A stretch of DNA of 64,000 nucleotides from Pezicula radicicola (taxonomy: Eukaryota; Ascomycota; Leotiomycetes; Helotiales; Dermateaceae). The stretch is taken from assembly GCA_003008705.1 (NCBI GenBank), contig PDUO01000016.1, forward strand, positions 125,975 to 189,974. The letters are read 5' to 3'. A program made the position numbers and the translations under genes. Shown here one piece after another: positions 23,382-32,692 of this stretch. The notes beneath the pieces are model-generated. The model was given only the letters and a program-made list of their open reading frames with translations. It was not told where the DNA came from and searched no databases. Position 1 is the first letter of the stretch. Every line of letters begins with the position of its first letter.

Positions 23382-24710
23382 CTAAGTTGAAGCGGTCGCT
23401 GAAGCCGCGACCATCGATGACACAGCATCCGGGCCTCTAGCCGGGGCAGTCTCGCCAGTCATCTCGCCACCATCGGCGTAGTATATCGCAGCCGGGACTG
23501 CGTAAGATGTGACATCCTCAGTAGGATCCATGCCGATGGAAATCCACGCCATTAAGCCATCTACACAACATCGTTAGCATTACATGTCCAATTCGACTTG
23601 TCAGCGGTCATGATCCTACCAGACACGTCTTCCCCAAGATACGTGTACCGCACAATGGGGTCAAAAGCAGTAGTCGCCTCGTCCGTCGCAATCATATCGT
23701 CCAGATTCGCCACCGGTGTTTGCGTATTCAACACATACGGATACGTAGTCTCGACGTCGTCGCGCAAATCTTGATCAAAGAAGAGCTGGCCGATATGGTT
23801 CGCATAGCCGCCAGTGTAGGTTCCATTCGGCAGAAGCGTTGCGTTGCCATGCGTGGTGAGGTGCATGTGGCTTGCACGGGACCCGTAATGGCCGGGGAAG
23901 ATGGTGTCGAATTGCACCACGCCGTCGCTATCGGGTATCTGCACACCGCGGAGGAACGTCGTGTTCAAGCCGCCTTCTCCCAGGCTGACGTCCACGCCGC
24001 TGTAGACGCCGGTTGCATTGGCCTGGTGGTGTATGCATGCATGTCAGTCAAATCATTCCCTCCATCTTGAAACTGCTGGACAGAAGACGTCACAGACCTG
24101 CCAGAAATCAACCAGCTGCTGCGATGCCACCGGCTCGCACGTATTTGTATCGATGAACTGAATTTCAACATGCACCGGCACGCCCTGTTGGGTCTCCGTC
24201 AGGTTGGAGCGGATGTACTCGCCCAAGACATAGTAGGGTCCAACGTCCGTATCCGGCGCAAGCGCGCAGGTCGTGTTCGCAGCGAAGACAGTCAAGGGAT
24301 CCAGTATACCCGTGGGCATGACACCTGTCATGTTGTGGTCGAGCGTGTTGTATTCTGTCCAGGCTGCTTCGTCGCGCTTGCTTTCTGGTCTTGTAAGCCT
24401 TCTTTTACCTTGCGAGGAGTGGAATTTATTTCGGGGCTCACTCACTCATCGGTTTGATGATTCCGCGTTCGTCACGAAGCTTCGCCGCTGTGGCAGCACG
24501 GCGGACAGCGGCGCGCCTGTGCAACTCGAGGTACGAAGGATTGTGAGAGCACTTCTCTAGGTCCCGGCTTATCTTCGACGCATATTTATGCTGTGCTGAG
24601 ATTTCACGCTTGAGCTTCATGGGGTCCAGTTCCTCGCCTGGGTGGGCAAGGGCGATCTGGACACCAGCAATGGCTGCCATGACCACTGCAGTCTTAAGGA
24701 CAAATGCCAT
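23382..24710 (-). CDS. secreted intradiol ring-cleavage dioxygenase
   Basis: Extracellular non-heme Fe(III) dioxygenase of the fungal intradiol family, expected to cleave catecholic aromatics (for example lignin- or tannin-derived) between the hydroxyls. Exons: 24710-24446, 24384-24098, 24022-23620 and 23560-23382; introns 61, 75 and 59 nt; 377 residues. A signal peptide (about 1-22, ending VQIALA) is followed by a propeptide-like segment with HPGEELDPMKLKREI. The iron-ligand regions are present: GPYYVLGEYIR (Tyr) and FPGHYGSRASHMHLTTH (Tyr and two His). The last intron is essential: without it the frame stops early, with it VSDGLMAWISIGMDP follows. The tail is Ala/Ser-rich. A CT/CA-type microsatellite lies about 75-110 bp upstream of the ATG. 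No accompanying catabolic operon-like genes. Confidence 0.9.
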
Positions 24711-25347
24711 CTTTTAGCGAAGGTGAAACTCCTAAGAGATAGAAAGCGAGTGAGGGGTCGAGTAAATAGATCTTTCAAGTAACAGAGAGAGAGAGAGTGT
24801 GTGTGTGTATGTGTGTGTGACGGTTGAACGAATGAATAGAGAAGCCTTCGACTGTAAAAGAGAAAAGACAGTTGCGATGCATCCCACCACACCAACTTTA
24901 TATCCAACTATTGACCTACATACAGCAAAGCCAGAACAACGCGTCTTGTCTTGGATGACTAACGAAGCAATGCCGAATACGCGAGCGCTAGCCATGGTTT
25001 CTAAATGAAGAGAAATCTGCTGGGACTTGGAATGTCCTTGAGTTCTGTTGATTTTCTAGGGTATGAAATCAGGCACTTGGTCTAGGACTCATTACTGCAT
25101 TAAGCGACGTACGTCGCTAGCAGTCAGAAATGGACTCGTCTAATTACACCGATATGCACAACTGCAACACTTATAATTCGAAATTCAAAATCTTTTGATT
25201 TTTAGGAATTTTTCTATAATACTTTATAGGAAGGAATATAGCTATATAAGTAATAATAAAATATTTTTATTTTAAGCTTTTTAAATTCGTAGTTAGTTTA
25301 TTATTAAAGATATGGTGTCCTAGAGAGGAATTGTAGCAAAAACAAGA
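24711..25347. other. promoter side of the dioxygenase, microsatellite
   Basis: Contains a GA/GT dinucleotide tract at about 24785-24820, read as CA/CT-rich on the coding strand of the dioxygenase, then AT-rich DNA to 25340. No gene seen. Confidence 0.5.
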
Positions 25348-25998
25348 GTGCCGCACAGACCAAAAGTGAATAACACAATTCGTGCATATCGGTATACCCT
25401 TCAGCCTTTGTCGGAGGCAGAACAACCGACCCCGTGTGCCACGTCCCTAGGTATCACGTCAATCCTAGCGATTAACTGCATTACAAAATTGGAGTTGATC
25501 TCGTACTCCTTGGCGCCTGGCCAGCCATCCAATCATTTCGACGACGTTGTAAAGATCTGCAAGGTTCGAAAAAATATCTCGACTTCGGACGTCCCTGTGG
25601 TTGATTTTGGCAGGATGCTGTATTTCCCGAAGGAGTGTGCAAGAAATATCGAAGCTCCAAAAGATACAGTACGTGAAACTTATTCAAATCTTCATGACCT
25701 GAGCATGGAGGGTTCCATGGTGTTTCTCCTGATCGTTTTCGACATGGAAATGGCTATATTGCTTAGGCCTTTCCAGAGTGACCTTGCTCAGGAAGCAATT
25801 CCCGTCGTAACACCTTACGCAATACACACAGTCCAAATTTCCCTTGCGACTCTACAAAAATCCCGTATTCTGCCCCTCCGAAAACTTTGCGTCTGCATTC
25901 CAGTTCATGCAAAGACTCTTCCGCAGAATAGCTTCCACAATGCCCGCCAAAGACATCCCCACCGTCGTCGAGGAGTGCGAGACGCTGGTGTTGAGTGA
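25348..25998 (+). CDS. unusually long unassigned ORF, 216 codons
   Basis: A 651-nt stretch without stops on the plus strand, opening at GTG; the first in-frame ATG lies well inside, near 25616. No domain recognised; there is a mildly hydrophobic segment (SMVFLLIVFDMEMAILL). For DNA of this composition an open run this long is not common by chance, yet the product does not resemble a known family. It may be a decayed or rapidly evolving gene, or one with unrecognised introns. Confidence 0.28.
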   Translation: MPHRPKVNNTIRAYRYTLQPLSEAEQPTPCATSLGITSILAINCITKLELISYSLAPGQPSNHFDDVVKICKVRKNISTSDVPVVDFGRMLYFPKECARNIEAPKDTVRETYSNLHDLSMEGSMVFLLIVFDMEMAILLRPFQSDLAQEAIPVVTPYAIHTVQISLATLQKSRILPLRKLCVCIPVHAKTLPQNSFHNARQRHPHRRRGVRDAGVE

Positions 25999-27104
25999 GC
26001 GGATTGATCGACTGGTCCTAACAGGCTAGAGAGTATTGTTGTTGCAGAATGGTAGGTTTGATGGAGGAAGTGTAAATCGAACAGAGGTTGAAAAGCCAAA
26101 ATCTCTCCGACCATTATCAAAAGGTGCAACGGCTCAATGATTCAATGATTGGGTATTCTTCAACGTTGGACATTACTCCTGGATACTCGAAGAATGTGCT
26201 TAACTGAATCGTTGTGACGATTCAGAGTAATGGCTCTTCCCAAATCTGTCCGAAACCTGATAGCAACATCTTTTGACTTCACTATGTCGTATCTTCAGTC
26301 CAAGAAGTGTGTTCAATATGTATCAATGTTAGCAAATAAAGGCCCTTTATATAATGGATTCTTAACTTCTTAATGAACCGCACTCCAACGAGTATACCGT
26401 TCTCGACATGAAACTCGCTTTCACCTCCAAAGGCATTGTCCCCTTTATCTAGACAAGTCAAGCATGTGACAACTGTCTCGGAGTACTTGCGTCGCATCTT
26501 AGTCGGCAACTCATCTTTTGCCAAGTTGACTAATGTCCACCCACTGTAGGCGTACTAACTAAGGGTACAATCATCGAGGTGAACGTTAGCGAGCTAGGCT
26601 TTGGTCTGGGGACAACAGGCCCAGATTACAAATAACTGCGAATGATGGATGTGCTAATGCGTAAGTAATACTTCTGCATATCCTTGATAAAATCTAATCA
26701 TCTCCCAAATCCACCATTCACGAGTATGTATAGATAGTTCTAAAACTTCAATGGCAAATAAAGGCAAGATAAGTCTGTTTTGCCGTCGCGGATATGCAGT
26801 CCTCGCTACCTCTCCTCAGACCCCTTATACTACAACTCGATCCCCTTCCCTCGAGGAATGGACATTTTGCGCTTTCCCATTCCCGGACTTGCAATTTTCA
26901 TCCAAGATTCCAAATCGATTCGAGCGTGCTTCAAAACTTTGTGACTTTCTATTTCTTTGTAGCTCTATAACGGATTTCCTCTCAGTCCCATCCCGACTTC
27001 CTTCTCGTCGTCTGCTGCATCATGTAACTCTTCAAGGTCAAGTAATGCTGGATGGTAGATAATCCCGAGTCCCGAGTTCCAATTCCAAGGGTCGTCACTT
27101 CCCG
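25999..27104. other. intergenic, nothing supported
   Basis: Short frames on both strands only. A plus frame at 26751-27062 (103 codons) has no recognisable features. Confidence 0.4.
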
Positions 27105-27500
27105 TTACCCTTCTATACTTTCCGAGCCTTCCATATTTCGACTAGTGAGTTTTATTTTTCTCCCTGTGCATCGTCTCTTGTATTTTACGCAATAACTACA
27201 AGGCTCATTCCCATCACATCTAAGTCCTTGCCCAAAGCAATAATAGCATTTTCCTTGGAAATTTTGACCTCGATGCTTTCGTTCTTCTCCGTAACGGCAA
27301 AGCACACGGTATGGAGATCAATGGAATAGACTTCTATTGCCTCTAAACTGTAGATGCTGTCGTCTCTGAAGAAGATGAAGAAGATGAAGAGCAAGAGCAA
27401 GAAGTGGTAGGCTAGTGCCTACGTGACCCAACAGGGACATAATAGTGTTACAACAAAATCTAGCAAGTTGTATACTATCTTTGAGAGCCACCTGTTGCAC
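27105..27500 (-). pseudogene. fragment of a Zn2Cys6-domain protein
   Basis: The frame ending at 27105 encodes a perfect fungal binuclear zinc-cluster spacing: CYYCFGQGLRC, DGNEPC, SYC and VKYKRRC give C-x2-C-x6-C-x5-C-x2-C-x6-C (six Cys codons at 27168-27248). Only about 20 residues follow before the stop, so the cluster is C-terminal, unlike classical Gal4-type activators. The same frame continues upstream to about 27500 but is broken by TGA at 27318-27320, and no start or promoter-proximal exon is evident. I read it as a degraded gene. The zinc cluster would bind DNA or RNA if expressed. Confidence 0.55.
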
Positions 27501-27759
27501 TAAACTATAGATTCGATTGCCCCAGCTAACAGAGAGTTAGTCAAGAACGTTGATAAAAAGCTACGTGACTAATGACTCCGATGACCTACAACGTGGTATT
27601 CCTTCAAGAGGCTGCGGAAAGAAAGCGGATTCTGCGTCCCTGATCATCTCTATCGTAAAAGTCAGGAAAGTCGGTCCTCTAGAGAACTAGCTAACTGATG
27701 TGTTGACTGTTTCAACCGTGATAACTCGTTCTCATTAGCGAGGCTAGCCTCGGCCCCTT

Positions 27760-28101
27760 CTAACAGTAGTTGATCCTCGCTGGTATTGTAGTCGTTGTTA
27801 GAATCGTATTCTCTCTTTCGGGCAGCCAATCTTTATCATAAGCATTCTTCACACCTGAACCGAGACCAGGGAGCTCTAGATGCTCTAGAATATCGGTGCC
27901 ACGGTGTAAGAAATTATGAGAGTCCGGTCCCACCAATGCATTAGGATGTGCCCGGGTATCAGGGCCACGCCAGGGATGTCGATTAGCAATAGAAATTTCG
28001 TTTTCATAGGACTGAGAACGTTTTGCAGCCGAGCGAAGGTTGTCCAACCAATACAGTCGAGGATCAATCAGGTGGTCTGGCATTGCTCTTGTTTGAACCA
28101 T
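27760..28101 (-). CDS. hypothetical 113-residue protein
   Basis: ATG-started frame with hydrophilic, protein-like composition (N-terminus MVQTRAMPDHLIDPRLYWLD; His/Asn/Pro-rich middle) and a natural stop. No domain, signal or membrane segment. It lies head-on to no other gene and close to the Zn2Cys6 and NACHT relics, so it may itself be a remnant. Confidence 0.35.
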   Translation of the reverse strand: MVQTRAMPDHLIDPRLYWLDNLRSAAKRSQSYENEISIANRHPWRGPDTRAHPNALVGPDSHNFLHRGTDILEHLELPGLGSGVKNAYDKDWLPERENTILTTTTIPARINYC

Positions 28102-28754
28102 ATTGATGGTCTTTAGACGGCAAGAATGCTACTGTATGCTCAAGAACTATAGCCACAGTTCAGCGTGTTCAAAGCAGTCGCAATCGTATAATTATTAAAG
28201 TGAAGGATTACAAATGAGTGTTGACGATGAGGAGAACGCGATGTCCGCGCTACGGAGGTTGTGACGATATAGTCACGTTGAATCGATATAATTGATGAAA
28301 TGGGGGTAGTTGTAATAATTGATTAGGTTGCTAATTACAAGAAGACAGACGTTGAATATAGAATTATCGTAAGCGACGTCAAGCGACGTCATGTGATAGT
28401 GACACGTTATGGGCATTAGAGCCATATATAGGCTTATATCGTGACATTCGCCTACTTTCAAAAATATCAGAAATGGTGCTTACGAATGGGCTCTGGGCAC
28501 CGAAATATTCGGAAAGTCTATTAGTCTTATATGTGGTGTGGTAACCCTACCACTCTGAATAGCTTCAATTCAGCCAGTTCATCATATTATTCCCGACAAA
28601 AAAAGACATCGCCCCGACGTCCTGTAAGAAGAGTAATATTGTCCTCTAGGGACATTTTCAATACCGGAAAACTCCCTTAAAGGGCATTTTTATATAATGT
28701 CTGTGTATAAGAGGTATGTTGCTAGAGTTTGGAATTCTAATTCAATACAATTTA
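28102..28754. other. intergenic with a CGACGTC direct repeat
   Basis: AT-rich, no gene. AAGCGACGTC occurs twice in tandem at about 28371-28390, a CRE-like half-site pair. Confidence 0.4.
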
Positions 28755-29600
28755 ATAATTATACCTTGTTGTATGGTTGCAAGACTAGTTTACCAAGCTC
28801 AAGTGTGAGAGCTGTCGGACAATACATGCGATGATTGTTTCTAGATTGAGCATCCAAGCTCAGAAAAGTTACAAGAGCAGTAAAAGTAAGCTAGCAACAA
28901 AGCCTGTTGTGCATCTTTGATACCAAGAGACCTGAGAGCATTAGCAGTTAAAACTGAAATTCCGAAAGGACGTATGTCAGCTTGCTCTTTCCCGACCTGT
29001 GAATGCCATAGAGCTATAGGATCAACAATGCCCTTTCTTCTTTCCATTTGTCAAAAGTAGGATGTGAAAGGAGCCACTCGCACGTTCCTTTGAGGAAGTT
29101 CTGCCGTTCGCGTTTATAGTGTTACAAGTATGGTTCCTTAGAGACCCATTGCAGGACTTCTCTTCTGCTAGATCCTAAAATAAGTTAGCTATATTGTAAT
29201 CTTGCTCATGCTAGGTCGTCACAAATATACTATCGAGTGTATCCATACTTTTTCCTAGTTCTTCGCCCCAACGCCCCATCGGTGCCTCAAGCTTTGCAAA
29301 GTTATCTTTCAATCCAGCTAGCCTGAGAAGTTGTTCGAGAGCAAAAGTCAGAGCAAGTATCAAATATGCTACGTGGACTACAGACCTTGCAATCTTGCCC
29401 TCTGGAAGCAGCGCTCCACATCTGTTCTTCCATCGATATCGCCGTAGCTCCTTGTCTAAATAAAAGCTACTCTACAGTCTCATGTCTGCTCTCTGCAGCC
29501 CACGATAGCAACGACCTACTATAACAGTCTGTTAAATGGAGACTAATACTTCCAAGAAGTCGTACAACGTAGTCAACTCCAAAGTAAGTATGCTGCTAAG
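28755..29600 (-). pseudogene. decayed NACHT-domain NTPase (NLR-type) relic
   Basis: Reading the minus strand and stepping between frames gives an unmistakable fungal NACHT N-terminal half. A helical segment (29450-29211: LRRYRWKNRCGALLPEGK ... FALEQLLRLAGLKDNFAKLE) ends at a stop. Then come the pre-NACHT block EVLQWVSKEPYL-stop-HYKR, ending in TCEWLLSHPTFDKWKEE, a second stop, and a damaged P-loop LYGIHRSGKSKL (family consensus LHGIPGSGKS), near 28978-29016. A frame change leads to QQALLLAYFYCSCNFSEL and then TIIACIVRQLSHLSL. Several in-frame stops, at least two frameshifts and mutated P-loop residues show it is dead. Intact relatives are STAND NTPases acting in heterokaryon incompatibility or innate-like recognition. 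No downstream WD40, ankyrin or TPR repeats remain. Confidence 0.75.
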
Positions 29601-30671
29601 TATAGACCAGTCATCTATTTCGGTATATGTTGACAGTATTCTCTTTGTCCCCACCATTCCTTCACGTCCATTAGTAATTTGACTTAACGCCTCAATCTAA
29701 GTTTGTTTCCTAATAATTTAAAAAAAAAATTCATAGCATGAATCCAAAGCTACTCGAGCATGATACCCCTAGTTGTGTGCCGCGTATTCATAGAATTGAC
29801 TTGAGTTATACATAAGTATAATATTAACTAACGACATATACGTCCTTTAAGTAACTTAGATTTAAAATTTCATCCCCGAATACCACCTCGCTAACCACCG
29901 CCAATTTTCAAAACACCTCCCGTTCCATATCCCAAATCCTCAACTCCGGAAAGCTTAGACCATCATCCCATCTCCACCCACCTCATCCGATCAATTCGAT
30001 GATTTCAGGCAAACCCTAGACTTGGCTTACAACATCACAAACACTTGCTTACAAAACCCCAAGACAGAAGCAGTACAAGGATCAATCAAGTACCGGTCGA
30101 TCTTCCGTAGCTTGTCATGCTCGTGTTTAAGGTACGGAAACAGTGGAGGGGAGGCATTACTGGGACATTTATTGTGCCAGGTACGGAAGTATATTGCTCG
30201 CTTGTATGTGGAGCCGAAATGGAGAATAATGGGGATGGAGAAAGGGAGGGAGGAGATGGGAGAGAGGAGATGGGGTGAGAGGAGATGGGGAGAGAGGAGG
30301 AGATGGGGAGTAGGTAGGGTGGTAGGTGTGTTTCGTTGGGTGTTAGTTGACTTTTAGACGTTACATAGAACACGGTAGGGACTGTAATTCGGAAGATATT
30401 CTTGAAGAAAATGTTGAATAAGCAAGTAACACCAAGCAAGTCACCGATACAGAAGTCAAAATTCCGTGAGTAGTGTGGAAAATTCGTTTCTCATCAATTC
30501 GTAAACGCCAAAGCCATGCCATGCCATATCCATCTTCCCACGTCTATTAACATCCAACCGTGAAGATAAATGAGCATCAAAAAGGTCATTCCAGTTCATA
30601 AACACAAGAAGAATGCATAAAAGCAAAAACTCCAAACTCCGTGTGACTGCACAAGACAAAAATGCCAGTCT
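29601..30671. other. intergenic, GA-rich minisatellite at 30235-30312
   Basis: AT-rich to 30000. At 30235-30312 there are imperfect purine repeats built on GGGAGAGAGGAGAT. Open frames across this tract are low-complexity artefacts. 30360-30671 is the downstream flank of the MFS gene. Confidence 0.5.
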
Positions 30672-32692
30672 CTAATTGCGGTCATCAGCCCATTTAACAA
30701 ATTGTACAATTCTCCACTTCAAACTTGCTGTTCGTAATCGTGCACCCCAGATGAACATTGGAATGGCAAGTAGTAGAATAAATCCTGTAATCAGAGCCCA
30801 CTCGCTCAGGGCAAGCAATACACCAGAGTCCGCGATCCATGTATTTGTGCCGGCGGATAGACCGAAGCCGATAATCGCTGAGTATATATTAGTGTTCTGT
30901 TTTGCTGTACAATATTTGGGGAGCAACAAACATTTGAAAGCTAGCTGAGCAATTGTAACTTCATTTGCAACGGGATTGTACGCATCGAGGGTGCTGCGTT
31001 CTCGTTAGTGGGATAATCTTGCGTTGGCTTGTGATCAACTTACTATACTAGCGAGATATTGACAGCCTGACCACCAGAAAACGAGAGAAGAGACAACCCC
31101 AAGACAGGCACCATGAAATGCAATTTGTTTTGCAAGCCATAGCCATAGAGAAACAAGCCAAGAGGTCCAGTAATCAGTGAAATCCCAATCGCAGGAAGTC
31201 TAAACTCAGGCTCTCTGATTCCTGAATTTTTGATAGTCAAATAATCGGCGACGGCTTCCCCAATCGGGCCACCAGCGGGAATCCCTAGAATGCCACCAAT
31301 TAAGCTGCCGAAAAAGCAAAGTCCGCTCTGAAATGCACTGAAGCCATACGCTGTAGCAAAATCGTTTGCAAAGCTCGATGAGATGGCCACTGAGAAGCCA
31401 ATGAGGACTGACATGACAAGTGTTGCCCAAATCACAGGTGGAAGGAGGATGAGGCCAAATGGACGAATGAACATAGCCCATAGGGTTTCAGAAGTATATA
31501 TCTGCCCAGTAAATAGAGATAGGGTGCTCCAGTATGATGGCTTCTTTAGTGGTCTCGCTGGGATCTCCCTAGAATTGTTTGTATTTCCTTCCAAAACGGC
31601 TGCCTCAAGACGACGAATTCTAGCCTCTAGTAGTTGGATTTTAGCAGCCGCGGATTCAGCATCATACGCTGGGGCTTCTTCGTCATTATGGGAATAGTAG
31701 CGCTCTATTCGTGCCTTCTCATCGTTTAGTATAATCGATAACGATAGCCTGTATGGATTCGTCTTGCTCTCATAAATATCTCCTTTTTCGTCCAACTCGG
31801 TATAAACACGGTTGTATGCCGTCTCTGGAAAGGTGAATATAATAAGCAGAAGTAGAAACCCAATTAATCCCGATCCAACGTAATAGATGACCCTCCAAGA
31901 GTCGTGGCGGGTGATAGCTCCTGAGATGATAACGCCAACCGAGACCCCTGAGCTTGTTGCAAAATTATACATTCTAGGCTTCTGTCAATTTCATTTCTGT
32001 AAGCTGCATCTGAGAAGCTTACGCCATAGCAGTACCCCTTTCGTGAAGAAAGAAGACATCTGATATCGTGGTTGGACCTAAACATTCTCCAGCGCCCGAG
32101 AAAAATCCAAGAAGAATTCTTGCTAAAATACTGTTAGCAAATGAGATCTGTCTGTTGTACCATCAAAATACAAACCAACTAATTCGCTTTTATAGTCTGA
32201 AGTCAAGCCAGCCCATATAGCGGTGGCTAAGTAGCCAGTGAACGATATGATATACCATGGTCGACGGCCATATTTGGTAATGAGAGGCATCCAGATCAGA
32301 TTACCGGTTCCCTGCATCAACGCTGAAGTTGTGAAGAAGTAGGCTACCTGTACAAGTGCAGTTTGTACATTGGTAGTACCCAGACTGGGCGAAAAGTCCT
32401 GACCTTGCTGAAGAATTGCTACAGCTGGTCCACCTGCCAGGAAAGTGCACATCAACATTCCAAAGCATGTGACGATCGCAACATAATATTTGAAGGGCTG
32501 CGACCTGTAGCACCTCAATACACATTCCTACACGACACGAACTTGGCGAACATACCAGTTGAGTGGATCCTTGGGATCACTGGACGGTTTTGGTATAAGA
32601 ATAATCTCTCCAGTTGCAGAGCGCAACTGCACTGTTCCCAACGCCTTTTCTTCCCCAGCCCCCTGAATCCCATTTTCAAATCCGATAGCCAT
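30672..32692 (-). CDS. MFS transporter, fungal HOL1/DHA1-like
   Basis: Plasma-membrane major-facilitator carrier, 587 residues. Exons: 32692-32556, 32504-32176, 32122-32023, 31973-31044, 30993-30932 and 30877-30672; introns 49-54 nt, all phases consistent. The cytosolic N-terminus has the subfamily signature IPKPSSDPKDPLNWS just before helix 1. Other landmarks are NLIWMPLITKYGRRPWYI (helix 2-3 loop), ARILLGFFSGAGECLGPTT and SGVSVGVIISG. A long central loop (about 120 residues, charged) separates the two six-helix halves. The C-half ends in YTLDAYNPVANEV and GFGLSAGTNTW. Intron 2 uses an off-consensus donor, GTTTGT. The substrate is not predictable; relatives move polyamines, amines, drugs or siderophore-like compounds. 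No adjacent biosynthetic gene. Confidence 0.9.

Noticed and set aside
23728..24560. Long ORFs opposite the dioxygenase gene
   Set aside because: Antisense shadows of a GC-rich, well-supported coding sequence.
27318..27500. 60-codon Leu/His-rich ORF upstream of the zinc cluster as a separate gene
   Set aside because: It is in the same frame as the Zn2Cys6 segment and separated by a single stop, so it was merged into one pseudogene.
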